Shown: one piece after another, positions 8,213 to 16,744 of the stretch
Layout: each line of letters opens with the position of its first letter
Position numbering within the stretch: position 1 is the first letter of the stretch
Assembly (NCBI RefSeq): GCF_042665255.1
Contig: NZ_JBHTCD010000020.1
Reading direction: 5' to 3' (one strand)
DNA from: Insolitispirillum peregrinum
Lineage (GTDB): Bacteria > Pseudomonadota > Alphaproteobacteria > Rhodospirillales > Rhodospirillaceae
DNA length: 64,000 bases
Made by a program: the position numbers and the translations under genes
Notes under the pieces: model-generated
The model's input: only the letters and a program-made list of their open reading frames with translations
What the model was told of the DNA's origin: nothing
Database searches by the model: none

Positions 8213-9006
8213 TGAGCATTCCCCTGCTGGAGGTTCACACCCGCCCCCTGCTGGCCCGCGACCGCCGCGGCGGCGGCGAGCGGATGTTGCTGGAGGCGCT
8301 ACGCCTGTCGGTGGCTGCGGGCGAGGTGGTCGGGCTGCTCGGCCCCAACGGCGCGGGCAAGAGCACCTTGCTGCGCCAGATTGCCGGCCAGCAGGGAGCG
8401 GCACGGGTGCTGGTCAACGGACAGGAGCTGGCCGGGCTGTCCACCACCGCCCGCGCCCGCCAGTTGGCCTATCTGCCGCAAAGCAGCGAACTTCACTGGC
8501 CGGTGGCGGTGGCCGAGGTGGTGGCGCTCGGGCGGGTGCCACACCGCAGCGGGCGCGGTCTCACCAGCGCCGACCGTCAGGCCATCGCGCAGGCGATGGC
8601 GGCAACCTCGATCAGCGATCTGGCCCGGCGTCCGATCACCAGCCTGTCCGGCGGCGAAAAGGCCCGCGTGCTGCTCGCCCGCGCGCTGGCGGTCGAGGCG
8701 CCGGTTCTGCTGGCCGATGAACCGATTGCCCACCTCGACCCCGGCCACCAGTTGCAGGTGCTGACCCTGCTCCGGCAATTGGCGCAACAGGGAATGGCGG
8801 TGCTGGTGGTGTTGCACGATCTCGGGCTGGCTGCCCGCTGGTGCGACCGGGTGGTCGTACTGCACCACGGGGCACTGGTGGCCGATGGTCCGCCCGCGCA
8901 CTGTCTTGATGATGGCCTGCTGGCCCGCGTCTATGGCATTGCCGCCACCCGTGGCCTGCGTGATGGTGCGCCCTATCTGGTGCCGTGGGAGGCGGTGCGG
9001 CGATGA
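8209..9006 (+). CDS. btuD: B12 ABC transporter ATPase (BtuD-like)
   Basis: The protein is 265 aa. Walker A GPNGAGKST is at residues 45-53, signature LSGGE at 146-150, Walker B VLLADE at 166-171, and the switch His is in VLHDLG. It hydrolyses ATP to drive corrinoid import through the BtuC-like permease. Both junctions are ATGA overlaps, so btuF-C-D and the tonB-like gene form a tightly coupled operon. The N-terminal 25 residues are more basic and variable than usual. Confidence 0.9.
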   Translation: MMSIPLLEVHTRPLLARDRRGGGERMLLEALRLSVAAGEVVGLLGPNGAGKSTLLRQIAGQQGAARVLVNGQELAGLSTTARARQLAYLPQSSELHWPVAVAEVVALGRVPHRSGRGLTSADRQAIAQAMAATSISDLARRPITSLSGGEKARVLLARALAVEAPVLLADEPIAHLDPGHQLQVLTLLRQLAQQGMAVLVVLHDLGLAARWCDRVVVLHHGALVADGPPAHCLDDGLLARVYGIAATRGLRDGAPYLVPWEAVRR

Positions 9007-9644
9007 GAACGGGGATGCGGCTCTATCTGCTGGCAGGCAGCCTGTCGTTGCTGGCCCACGGTGGGGCGCTGGCCCTGCTGCTGCAACTGACCACGCCGCC
9101 ACCGCTGATCCCCGCCGCAGTACCGCCCGTGGTGATGGAGGTGATGCTGGTCAGCACGGCTCCGGCCTCTGCGCCGGTTCCGGCAGCAGAACCGGAGCCA
9201 GCGGTCCATCCCGCCGCCCCTGCACCACCGCCACCGCGTCCCCCTCGCCCCATGGCAAAGGCCCGCCCCAATCCGGCCCCTGCCGTCCCGTCTGCGGCAC
9301 AGGCCGTCGCCACCGACAGCACGCCACCGGAAACAGCACCCGCCCCCCGCTCGGCCAGCATCAGCACACCGCCCGGCTATAGCCTCGGTGCGGTGTCCAC
9401 CCCCCATCCGCCCTACCCGTGGAGCGCCCGCCAGCGCAACAAAGAGGGCAAGGTGGTGGTGCGGCTGTTCGTTGATGCCTCTGGCGTGCCGTCGCAAGCC
9501 GAAGTTATCCACAGCAGCGGCGAAGACAGCCTTGATACGGCGGCACTATCGACCCTGCGCCGCTGGCGGCTGCGTCCGGCGCACAGTGACGGGGTGCCGG
9601 TCAGCGGGCAAATCGACGTGCCGATCCTGTTCCGTCTGCTATAG
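9003..9644 (+). CDS. tonB: TonB-like energy transducer of the B12 operon
   Basis: The protein is 213 aa. An N-terminal hydrophobic helix (about 6-28) is followed by a proline/alanine-rich spacer (about 30-120, with PAAPAPPPPRPPRP) and a C-terminal TonB domain (about 125-213, YPWSARQRNKEGKVVVRLFV, DTAALSTLRRWRLRPA). It starts on the ATGA overlap with btuD. It would couple the proton motive force to BtuB. No exbB or exbD is nearby, so it must use an ExbBD pair encoded elsewhere. Its 3' end overlaps the convergent AbrB-family gene by 6 bases. Confidence 0.85.
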   Translation: MRTGMRLYLLAGSLSLLAHGGALALLLQLTTPPPLIPAAVPPVVMEVMLVSTAPASAPVPAAEPEPAVHPAAPAPPPPRPPRPMAKARPNPAPAVPSAAQAVATDSTPPETAPAPRSASISTPPGYSLGAVSTPHPPYPWSARQRNKEGKVVVRLFVDASGVPSQAEVIHSSGEDSLDTAALSTLRRWRLRPAHSDGVPVSGQIDVPILFRLL

Positions 9645-10703
9645 GACCGCAGTCGGGCGCGGAGACGAGGACAACAGCCGGGCCAGCGCCGGGCCAACCA
9701 GCAACACCAGCAAAAAACGCCCCACCTGCATGGTCATCACAAACGGCAGGTCGGCATGGGTCGAGGAGGCGATGATGGCAATCGAATCCGCCCCGCCCGG
9801 ACTGGTGGCCAGATAGGCAGTCATCGGGTCAACCCCGGCGAACAGCACCAGCAGCCCGGCCAGCCCACTCGACAGCAGGATCAGCACCATGATCGAGGCA
9901 AACACGCGCGGAAACACCCGCGCCGCATGGCGCAGCACGTCACGCGAAAAGCGCAAACCGATGCTCCAGCCGATGATCGCATAGGCAAAGGCCAGCAGCG
10001 GCACCGGCAAGGTGATCTCCAGCAGCCCGACCATTTTGGCTGCCACTCCGGCAATGATCGGCACCAGCAATGTTCCGCCCGGCACCCGTGCCACCGCCCC
10101 CAGGGTGGCACTGCCCAGCGCCAGCGCCATCGTCAGCCCGACATTTGCCCACGACGTCACCAGCCACCAGTCCTGCCCCCCGCCCCCCGCCGGAGCATTG
10201 CCGGACAGATGCGCCACCGCCGTGGTGGCCAGCGCGCAGCAGACCACCCGCAGATATTGCATGAAGGCCACCAGCCGCATGTCAGCGCCATAGGAGTCCG
10301 ACATCAGGGTCATCACCGTTGCCGCCCCCGGTGCCGAGCCCCAGATGGCGGTATTGCCCGGCAACGCCCGCGAGCGGGCCAGCACCCAGCCCAGCGCACT
10401 GGACACCAGCAAGGTCGAAACGATTCCGCCCAGAAACACCGGCCAGTCGAGCAGGATTTCCTGAAACAGGGTGGTCGGCAGGGCGGCGGCCACCATCACC
10501 CCGACGATCCCCTGCGCACTGGTCGCCCCCCAGCGCGGAATGCTGACACGGGCATTGCCGACCGCCATCACGATGGCAGCCAGAATCGGCCCCAGCAGGA
10601 AAGCGGCGGGCAGATGCACCGCTTCCAGACCCCACGCCAGCACCAGCGACAACAGCACCAGCCCGGCCCAGCGGCTGGCGGTTTGAACAGGAGAAACCAG
10701 CAT
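9639..10703 (-). CDS. AbrB-family membrane protein (putative permease)
   Basis: The protein is about 354 aa with roughly 10 hydrophobic segments and an internal duplication typical of the AbrB (ammonia monooxygenase-named) transporter family. LPAAFLLGPILAAIVM and GVTPGG-like glycine-rich turns are present. The family name comes from an old annotation, and substrate and mechanism are not established. The start is an ATG sharing its A with the TGA of the isochorismatase-like gene; a GTG at 10706 is an alternative. Coupling with that hydrolase suggests a shared substrate, but none can be named. Confidence 0.8.
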   Translation of the reverse strand: MLVSPVQTASRWAGLVLLSLVLAWGLEAVHLPAAFLLGPILAAIVMAVGNARVSIPRWGATSAQGIVGVMVAAALPTTLFQEILLDWPVFLGGIVSTLLVSSALGWVLARSRALPGNTAIWGSAPGAATVMTLMSDSYGADMRLVAFMQYLRVVCCALATTAVAHLSGNAPAGGGGQDWWLVTSWANVGLTMALALGSATLGAVARVPGGTLLVPIIAGVAAKMVGLLEITLPVPLLAFAYAIIGWSIGLRFSRDVLRHAARVFPRVFASIMVLILLSSGLAGLLVLFAGVDPMTAYLATSPGGADSIAIIASSTHADLPFVMTMQVGRFLLVLLVGPALARLLSSSPRPTAVL

Positions 10704-11275
10704 CACCGCTCCACCGTCAGCGCCGCAACGGTGGTCATGCGGGCAATGCGCGGCAGGATCAGGCGGCAGGTCATTTCGTGGGCTTCAGCGGTGGTGGTGG
10801 TCGAGCAGGCGTCTTCCGGCACCACCATCGAATAGCCCAGTTCCCAGCCATGGCGCACGGTCGATTCAACCCCGAAATTGGTGGCAATCCCGGCCACCAC
10901 CAGCGTATCAATGCCGCGCCGCCGCATCATCTGGTCAAGGCCGGTGCCGCTGAACGCCCCCCATTGCTGTTTATGAATGCGCAGGTCGCCCGGCTGTTCC
11001 AGCCCGCCGGCAAGCCGGGACCAGTCCACGGGCAGCCCGCCTGCCGGACGCGGCGCGGGCTGATCGACCAGCCCCGGCGCAGCGTCGGAAAAATCAGCAG
11101 CGAAGCCCACCGTCACCAGCACCACCGGCGCCCCCACCGCCCGAAAGCGCCCGGCCAGAATCTTGCCGTTCGCCAGCACCTCGGCCGCCGGGCGGGGGGC
11201 ACTGGGCAGGGCCATGATCCCCTGTTGCAGGTCAATCAGAACCAGCGCAGAGCGGGAGGCCGACAGGGTGATCAT
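10703..11275 (-). CDS. Isochorismatase-like hydrolase
   Basis: The protein is 190 aa with the isochorismatase/cysteine hydrolase fold. The catalytic Asp is in ALVLIDLQQG and the Lys in HKQQWGAFSGT. The position normally held by the nucleophilic Cys is Gly in GIATNFGVEST, as in isochorismatase-type rather than nicotinamidase-type members. It is translationally coupled to the AbrB permease downstream. The substrate is unknown. The gene is separated from the LysR gene by a tandem hairpin repeat. Confidence 0.82.
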   Translation of the reverse strand: MITLSASRSALVLIDLQQGIMALPSAPRPAAEVLANGKILAGRFRAVGAPVVLVTVGFAADFSDAAPGLVDQPAPRPAGGLPVDWSRLAGGLEQPGDLRIHKQQWGAFSGTGLDQMMRRRGIDTLVVAGIATNFGVESTVRHGWELGYSMVVPEDACSTTTTAEAHEMTCRLILPRIARMTTVAALTVER

Positions 11276-11344
11276 TGGCAGGTTTCCTTGCGAGACGTGT
11301 GGGGAAGACTGTCAGGGTGGGCGCGTCCCGTGCCGAGCGTCAAT

Positions 11345-11432
11345 CCCCTGAACTCCAGAGCCTCCCGAAAAGGCGGGAGGCCCTGCGGCCCCTGAACTCC
11401 AGAGCCTCCCGAAAAGGCGGGAGGCTTTCAGG
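11345..11432. terminator. Two tandem 44-bp units each carrying a terminator hairpin
   Basis: Two copies of a 44-bp unit (11345-11388 and 11389-11432) each contain GCCTCCCG-AAAA-CGGGAGGC style stems. The second copy is followed by TTT. It lies between the LysR gene at 11428 (its last codons are in the second copy) and the isochorismatase-like gene, so it probably ends the LysR transcript. Confidence 0.65.
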
Positions 11433-12318
11433 CCCGGAAACACCCCTGCACCCAGTCCATGAACACCTGCACCCGTGGTGCCAGATGGCGGGAGCGCGGA
11501 TAGAGCAGCGTCACCGGCACCGCAGGCAACGGAAACTCCGGCAACAGCTCGACCAGCGTCCCGACCGCCAGCGCCGCCGCCGCATGATAGCGCGGGATCT
11601 GGATGATCCCCAGCCCGGCATGGGCGGCGGCGGTATAGCTCTCTGCCGACGAGACGGTCAGCGCGGTGGGCAGGCTCACCGCCCGCCGCTCGCCATCGCA
11701 GAGGAATTCCAGCGGCATCGGGCCATTGACCGCGCTGCACCAGAATCCGATCATCCGGTGGCCGTCGTCGTGCAGGTGATCGGGGTGGGTTGGCACCCCG
11801 TGGCGGGCCAGATAGGCCGGAGCCGCCAATGTCACTTCCGGCAAGGTGGTGACCCGCCGCATCATCAGGTCGCAATCGCGGGGCACCCCGACCCGCAGGG
11901 CGCAGTCAAAGCCTTCCTCGATCACACTGACCAGCCGGTCACTTTCGCGCAGTTCGACTGACAGACCGGGATGGCGGGCGAGAAAATCCGGCAGGTGCGG
12001 CAGCAGGAAAAAGCGCGCCAGCGTGCCGTGGACGCTGGCGCGCACCACCCCCTGCGGCGACCGCCCGGAAAAGGACGCCTCGGCCACCTCGATATCATTC
12101 AGAACGGAGCGGCAGTGCCGGGCGTAGCGTTCCCCGTCCGGGGTTGGCCGCACATGGCGGGTCGAGCGCAGCAGCAGCGGGACATCCAGCCGGGCCTCCA
12201 GCATTTTGACCGCTTCGGTCACCGTCGAGCGCGGCAAGCCGAGGTCTTCGGCGGTGCGGGTAAAGCTGCACCGTTCCACCACCCGCACAAACACCCGCAT
12301 GGCGTCGAGATGATCCAT
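11428..12318 (-). CDS. LysR-family transcriptional regulator
   Basis: The protein is 296 aa. The N-terminal winged helix (MDHLDAMRVFVRVVERCSF, RSTVTEAVKMLEARL) and the effector-binding domain with ARFFLLPHLPDFLARHPGL are typical of the LTTR group controlling divergent oxidoreductases. The ATG at 12318 has AGGAG upstream, and the longer open frame is not needed. It is divergent from the SDR gene at 12447, which it probably controls. The inducer is unknown. Confidence 0.88.
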   Translation of the reverse strand: MDHLDAMRVFVRVVERCSFTRTAEDLGLPRSTVTEAVKMLEARLDVPLLLRSTRHVRPTPDGERYARHCRSVLNDIEVAEASFSGRSPQGVVRASVHGTLARFFLLPHLPDFLARHPGLSVELRESDRLVSVIEEGFDCALRVGVPRDCDLMMRRVTTLPEVTLAAPAYLARHGVPTHPDHLHDDGHRMIGFWCSAVNGPMPLEFLCDGERRAVSLPTALTVSSAESYTAAAHAGLGIIQIPRYHAAAALAVGTLVELLPEFPLPAVPVTLLYPRSRHLAPRVQVFMDWVQGCFRA

Positions 12319-12446
12319 CGTGCTGCTCCTCTGTCCTGATTCTTGTTCAGAAAATACGAACAGAGATGCCAGAGCAACCGGGATTATCAGAACAATTGCA
12401 GCAGATAGAGTGCGACATCCCTCTCCCCCCTGCACGGAGTTCAGTC

Positions 12447-13181
12447 ATGTCCCCGCAAAAAACCGCTCTGGTGATTGGTGGATCGCGCGGCATCGGAGCC
12501 GCCACCGCCGAGCGTCTGGCCCGCGACGGCTTTGCCGTCGCCCTCAGCTACACCCGCAATGCCGCCGAAGCCGGCGCGGTGGCCGCCCGCATCACCGCTG
12601 CCGGTGGGCAGGCCCTGATCGTGCAGGCCGATATCAGCACCCCGTCCGACGTGCAGACCCTGATGGCCGCCCCGGTCGCTGCCTGGGGCGGGCTGGATGT
12701 GGTGGTGCTGTCCGCCGGGGTGTTTGCCACCGCGCCGATGGCCTCCATCGACGATGCCACCATTGACCGGCTGATTGCCACCAACCTGACCGGGGCGGTG
12801 TACGTCCTGCGCGCCGCCGCCGGGCTGGTGCGTGACGGGGGGCGGATCATCACCCTGTCCACCAGTGTGGTCGGCAGCAACATGGAAACCTATGGCCTGT
12901 ATGCCGCCACCAAGGCCGCGGTCGAAACCCTGACCCGCATCCTGTCCAAAGAGTTGCGCGGTCGCCAGATCACCGTCAACGCGGTGGCTCCCGGCCCGAC
13001 CGCCACCGACCTGTTCCTGACCGGCAAAAGCCCGGAGCTGGTCGAGCGGCTGGCCAAAATACCGCCACTCGAACGGCTGGGCACCCCCGACGATATCGCC
13101 GCCGCCATCGCCTTTCTGGCCGGGCCGGACGGAAGCTGGATCAATGGTCAGATCCTGCGCGCCAACGGCGGGTTGGTGTAG
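12447..13181 (+). CDS. Short-chain dehydrogenase/reductase
   Basis: The protein is 244 aa, classical SDR length. The NAD(P)-binding motif is GGSRGIGAA near residue 12. The catalytic Ser is in TLSTSVVGS, Tyr and Lys in YGLYAATKAAVE (YxxxK), and NAVAPGPTATDL follows. The structural motif NxAG appears as LSAGV. SYTRNAAEA after beta-2 suggests NADP preference. The substrate is unknown, though the family resembles 3-oxoacyl-reductase-like enzymes. It is divergently paired with the LysR regulator. Confidence 0.88.
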   Translation: MSPQKTALVIGGSRGIGAATAERLARDGFAVALSYTRNAAEAGAVAARITAAGGQALIVQADISTPSDVQTLMAAPVAAWGGLDVVVLSAGVFATAPMASIDDATIDRLIATNLTGAVYVLRAAAGLVRDGGRIITLSTSVVGSNMETYGLYAATKAAVETLTRILSKELRGRQITVNAVAPGPTATDLFLTGKSPELVERLAKIPPLERLGTPDDIAAAIAFLAGPDGSWINGQILRANGGLV

Positions 13182-13191
13182 GGTAGCGAGC

Positions 13192-14142
13192 CTACACCAC
13201 AACAATACCCTGCCGCTCTGCCACGCCGATGGTCGCGGTCACGCCGCTGTTGAAGTCAAGGAAGTCCATCTCGACACCATCACTGAAGATCACTCCCCGT
13301 TCCGGCATTTCCGAGGTGATGGTCATCACCTCGGCACCGGTGATGCGACCGATCACCAGCGATGCAGCGGTCGTCCGGCTGGGAAAGGGTTCCCGAACGT
13401 AAAAATGCAGGTGGTCGGCATCCCACGGAAAGGACCCGTCGCCCGCCGTGTTGGCCGCCTCCTGCCGGGCCTTTCCGCCCAGTGCCGCCGCGGTTGCCGC
13501 CCATCCGGCATGGATACTCTTCAGCCAGCCAGTTGATCCCAACCCGGTTGAAACAATGATGCCGCTGGACGACTGCCGCTCTCGCTGGCCGCCGACCGTC
13601 AGGGCGTAGCGAGCCGAAACGTGGCTTTGCGGCCCGATGAACAGGTCGTTGACCGCATACAGCACGGCTCCGGTATTCAGCGTTGCGCGGGCCATGGTGA
13701 TGGCCTTGAACTTTCGCCGCCCGGCCATGACGTCGGGGATGATCGTCGCAAGTTCCGTCACCCGGAACGGCAACAACGCCCCATCCCAGCGCCGGGGATC
13801 GGGATTGACCCCGATCACCGGCTGTCCGTCCAGATATTTCAGGGTGTTGGCGACCAGCCCGTCCTGCCCCAACACCACCACCAGATCATCAGGCCCGAAC
13901 AGGAAGCTGGCCAGATAGCGGCGATCCACCTTGTGCACCAGACCAAAGCGACGCAACACCGTTTCGCTGGTCATCACTGCCTGTTGATACTGGGTGTCTT
14001 CGGCCAGGTAATCGGAAAAGTCACCTCCCAGATGTTCGATATAGAACTGCGCCTGCTGCCGGGTATTGAACCGCCGGATCAGTTCGGCAAGCCGTGTTTC
14101 ACGCAGCAGCAGAATGATTTTACGGTCGGTTGCCTGTGCCAT
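13192..14142 (-). CDS. NAD-kinase-like protein with variant GQDG motif
   Basis: The protein is 316 aa. Residues about 85-210 resemble the ATP-NAD kinase fold: VVVLGQDGLVANTLKYL, then GVNPDP, then AVNDLFIG and GIIVSTGLGSTGW. True NAD kinases have GGDG and NE; here residues 92-95 are GQDG (Asp94 kept) and 165-166 are ND. The reaction may be NAD phosphorylation, another nucleotide substrate, or sensing. It follows the SPFH gene with a 3-base gap and shares a divergent promoter with a NrtR-like regulator, supporting a link to NAD metabolism. Confidence 0.75.
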   Translation of the reverse strand: MAQATDRKIILLLRETRLAELIRRFNTRQQAQFYIEHLGGDFSDYLAEDTQYQQAVMTSETVLRRFGLVHKVDRRYLASFLFGPDDLVVVLGQDGLVANTLKYLDGQPVIGVNPDPRRWDGALLPFRVTELATIIPDVMAGRRKFKAITMARATLNTGAVLYAVNDLFIGPQSHVSARYALTVGGQRERQSSSGIIVSTGLGSTGWLKSIHAGWAATAAALGGKARQEAANTAGDGSFPWDADHLHFYVREPFPSRTTAASLVIGRITGAEVMTITSEMPERGVIFSDGVEMDFLDFNSGVTATIGVAERQGIVVV

Positions 14143-14145
14143 GGC

Positions 14146-15159
14146 TTACTCCTGCGGCTGCAACATTTCGCGCAGCAAATCCGGGGACACGTTCAATTGC
14201 CCGATCTTGGCGGCATTGTCGGCAAGATCGCGGAAGGCCAGGGCCATCAATTGCCCCGGCGCCATCCCGACAGAGGTCAGTGCCTGCAGGACCTTGCTGT
14301 CGGCCCCGGCAAAGGCCTGCATCATCACCGCCAGACCATAGGCTTTGGCATCGGCCTCGGCGCGGGCGTTTTCCGATGCCAGCGCCACCAGCTCGCGGTT
14401 TTGCGTCTCAAGACCGATGTTCCCGGCCATCTCTTCCTGACGGATACGCAGCCTGCGTTCCTGCACCGAGCGTTCGGCTTCCATCTGGGCTTCGCGCACC
14501 TGCCGCTTTTTGTGCTCCACCGCCACTTCGGTCGCCAGTTCGTTTTCCCGGATCGCCCGCTCCTGCTCCACGGCCGCATTGCGGCGGGCATAGGTTGCTT
14601 CATCGGCCCGCCGCAACAGGGCCTCGCGGGCTTCGGCTTCCAGCGCGCGCGCCGTCTCGGGCTTGGGCTTGATGGCCAGAATGGACAGCCCCAGCAGGTC
14701 CAGCCCCAGAGCCTGCAAGGTCGGGTGTTGCGCAACCGCCAGCCTGACCCGTTCAACCAGAGCCTCGCTGGACCCCAGCGCCTGCTTCAGGCTGAGGGCT
14801 TGCAGTTCGGCCCGCATCACCACCTGCACCTGTTCGATCAGGTGCTGCGACAGCGTCTTCGGGTCCTCGGACACATAACGGCCATCGGCATTGAGGGCGA
14901 AATTCAGCAGGCTGGCCGTGCGGCGCGGGTCAGCAATGCGGTAGGTGATCTGACCTTGCACCGAGACATCCTGAAAGTCGGCAGTCACCTCCTGAAAGAT
15001 GAATGGCTCGTTCACGCTGGCGGTCGGCACCACCACGATGGAGGAGAGCGGGGCAAAATACCAGAACGACAATCCGGCTCCTTCGCGCTGCGGCTGGCCG
15101 CCCCGGTATTGCAGGACGTATTCGGTGGGCTGGGCCTTGATGAAACGATATCCGAACAT
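14146..15159 (-). CDS. SPFH/Band 7 (prohibitin-like) domain protein
   Basis: The protein is 337 aa. Residues about 1-160 look like an SPFH/Band-7 domain (TADFQDVSVQGQITYRI, LGLDLLGLSILAIKPKPE). Residues about 160-260 form a long charged coiled coil rich in A/E/R, and the C-terminus is Leu/Met-rich. No N-terminal membrane helix is visible, unlike most flotillin relatives. GGAGT upstream of the ATG at 15159 decides the start. It probably assembles as an oligomeric scaffold working with the NAD-kinase-like partner encoded immediately downstream. Confidence 0.8.
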   Translation of the reverse strand: MFGYRFIKAQPTEYVLQYRGGQPQREGAGLSFWYFAPLSSIVVVPTASVNEPFIFQEVTADFQDVSVQGQITYRIADPRRTASLLNFALNADGRYVSEDPKTLSQHLIEQVQVVMRAELQALSLKQALGSSEALVERVRLAVAQHPTLQALGLDLLGLSILAIKPKPETARALEAEAREALLRRADEATYARRNAAVEQERAIRENELATEVAVEHKKRQVREAQMEAERSVQERRLRIRQEEMAGNIGLETQNRELVALASENARAEADAKAYGLAVMMQAFAGADSKVLQALTSVGMAPGQLMALAFRDLADNAAKIGQLNVSPDLLREMLQPQE

Positions 15160-15218
15160 GGGGTACTCCGTTGCTGGGGGACCAGCCCGTGCCGGTCGAT
15201 GAACCCTAGCAAGCCCCA

Positions 15219-15241
15219 CTTAGTTTGATTTGTCAACTAAG
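15219..15241. promoter_or_regulatory. Palindromic operator candidate for the NrtR-like regulator
   Basis: A 23-bp inverted repeat has perfect 7-bp arms, CTTAGTT and AACTAAG, with an AT-rich centre; a related half-site TTAGTTTTA follows at about 15243. It lies 60 bases upstream of the SPFH gene in the region shared with the divergent Nudix-HTH gene. NrtR proteins bind palindromes in such divergent regions, so regulation of both transcripts is inferred. Confidence 0.55.
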
Positions 15242-15300
15242 TTAGTTTTATTTTACAAATAAGGTGATTTCCCCTACACTGACCGCTCCCTGCCGGGCCG

Positions 15301-15397
15301 GCCTGCCTTAAACCTGACGCAGGCACGCTGGTCTACCCTTTTGATCTGTCGCAGTGATGATGCGCAAAACCGGAACCATTTTTGCGCTCACTGCCCT
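15301..15397 (+). repeat. Degenerate composite palindromic repeat, copy 2
   Basis: The segment resembles the intact unit at 52216-52319: AACCTGACGCAGGCACGCTG, GTCTA, then TTTGATCTGTCGCA and GCGCAAAACCGG. The left arm is lost and several bases differ. It occupies most of the leader immediately upstream of the Nudix-HTH gene start at 15415, so it may influence that transcript. Confidence 0.6.
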
Positions 15398-15414
15398 GTT
15401 GGCACATATCCATC

Positions 15415-16110
15415 ATGACATCACCCACACCCGCCCGCCCCCGGCCAAATGTCACCGTCGATCTGGCAATCTTTGCCCTGATATCCGGAACGCTGAATGT
15501 CCTGCTGATGCAACGGGCTGCCCCGCCGTTTGCCGACGACTGGGCCTTGCCCGGCGGTTACATCCATTCCGAAACAGATGGGGATATCGACGCCGCCGCC
15601 TACCGGGTGCTGAAAGACAAGACGGCGGTCAGCACGCCCTATCTGGAACAGGTCCAGTCGTTTGGCGATGGCCTGCGCGACCCGCGCGGCTGGACCGTCA
15701 GCATTGCCTACATGGCGCTGATTTCAGCCGATGCGGCGGCTTTGCAAAAAGGAGCCAATGCAGCCGATGTCGCCTGGTGGCCAATCGCAGGCGATGGGGT
15801 TGCCACCCCACTGGCGTTCGACCATGCAAAAATCCTTGCTACCGCCATCCGCCGGTTACGCAACAAGGTCGAGTACAGTTCCCTGCCGGTTCACCTGTTA
15901 CCGGCCTCATTCACCCTGCCCGACCTGCAGGCCATTTATGAATGTATTCTTGGCCGTAAAATGGACAAGGCTGCCTTTCGCAAGCGCATCATCGAGGCGG
16001 ATTTCGTCGAAGCGATTCCCGGTGCCAAGCGGCCAGCCAGCAACCGCCCGGCACAGATTTACAAACTCAAGACAGGCTGTTCGACCATTTTCCTTGACCG
16101 CACCCTGTGA
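15415..16110 (+). CDS. nrtR: NrtR-like Nudix/winged-helix transcriptional regulator
   Basis: The protein is 231 aa. Residues about 8-140 form a Nudix-like fold with a degenerate Nudix box (WALPGGYIHSETDGDIDAAA, RVLKDKTAV), which lacks the full catalytic glutamate set, as in NrtR regulators. Residues about 155-231 are the winged helix (LPDLQAIYECILGRKMDKAA, FRKRIIEADF). NrtR proteins sense ADP-ribose and repress NAD-metabolism genes. It is divergent from the SPFH/NAD-kinase-like operon. The ATG at 15415 is chosen at the start of homology. Confidence 0.8.
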   Translation: MTSPTPARPRPNVTVDLAIFALISGTLNVLLMQRAAPPFADDWALPGGYIHSETDGDIDAAAYRVLKDKTAVSTPYLEQVQSFGDGLRDPRGWTVSIAYMALISADAAALQKGANAADVAWWPIAGDGVATPLAFDHAKILATAIRRLRNKVEYSSLPVHLLPASFTLPDLQAIYECILGRKMDKAAFRKRIIEADFVEAIPGAKRPASNRPAQIYKLKTGCSTIFLDRTL

Positions 16111-16140
16111 CGTCCGGCTTGCAGGCGACCGGGCCAAAAT

Positions 16141-16182
16141 GGCAAGGCCGGTGGTTGTGTGTCTGCAACCACCGGCCTTGCC
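16141..16182. terminator. Perfect 17-bp stem terminator between convergent genes
   Basis: GGCAAGGCCGGTGGTTG (16141-16157) pairs perfectly with CAACCACCGGCCTTGCC (16166-16182) around an 8-base loop. On the minus strand it is followed by ATTTTGG, a weak U-tract, so it probably ends the PixA-type operon and may also serve the convergent nrtR-like gene. Confidence 0.75.
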
Positions 16183-16198
16183 TACCACAGGACCACCT

Positions 16199-16744
16199 TT
16201 ATCGCCCGGGACGAACCATGCGGGTGATGATCGGGTTGGTCGGCAGCACCACCTCCAGCGACGGGCCATCAAACTGATAGGCTTTCGGCTGGCCAACGAC
16301 GTCGGTATCGCACTGGATGATCAGCCGGTAGCGATAGACCCCCGGCTCGATGTCCGGGCGCAGGATACCGGCCCAGTAGTAATAGACCGGCGTCCACTGG
16401 CTGCGGATGGCATCCGGGCCGCCATAGACCTTCAGCTCGCGGAACACCTTTTCATTGCGCACCGTGCCGTCCTCGTTGAGGAACAGGATGTTGGCAATGC
16501 GGGCCGATGCCGGCCAGGTACCATCCGGGCGCTTGCTGGCATCGCGGGAATAAACCAGCCAGTTCAACACCTGCCCCTGACAACAGACGGTTTGCAGGTC
16601 GGCGGTGCCCTTGTTTTTACTGGCCGGGCTGTTGTCCATCACCCCGATATGACCGACAGTGGTGCTGTCGCGCAGGATGGCCGCCACATCGACGCTGGAG
16701 ACGATGTTGAGCTGCGGTGCTGGTGGAAGGGTCGAGATGCTCAT
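16199..16744 (-). CDS. AidA/PixA-type inclusion body protein, paralogue 4
   Basis: The protein is 181 aa, near the length of AidA/PixA family members. The N-terminal strand pair LNIVSSVDVAAILRDS leads to HIGVMDNSP and then QVLNWLVYSRD, the pattern of this beta-sandwich family. It has PRIAN-like ARIANILFLNEDG and a C-terminal VYRYRLIIQCDTD, TYSFDGP-like YQFDGPSLEV. Family members include Photorhabdus/Xenorhabdus crystal inclusion proteins and AHL-regulated AidA. It has no signal peptide. It is last in a six-gene minus-strand operon and starts on an ATGA overlap with the preceding paralogue. Confidence 0.8.
   Translation of the reverse strand: MSISTLPPAPQLNIVSSVDVAAILRDSTTVGHIGVMDNSPASKNKGTADLQTVCCQGQVLNWLVYSRDASKRPDGTWPASARIANILFLNEDGTVRNEKVFRELKVYGGPDAIRSQWTPVYYYWAGILRPDIEPGVYRYRLIIQCDTDVVGQPKAYQFDGPSLEVVLPTNPIITRMVRPGR

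Noticed and set aside
10703..11275. Isochorismatase-like protein as a nicotinamidase
   Set aside because: The nucleophilic Cys position is Gly in TNFGVEST, so nicotinamidase chemistry is unlikely.
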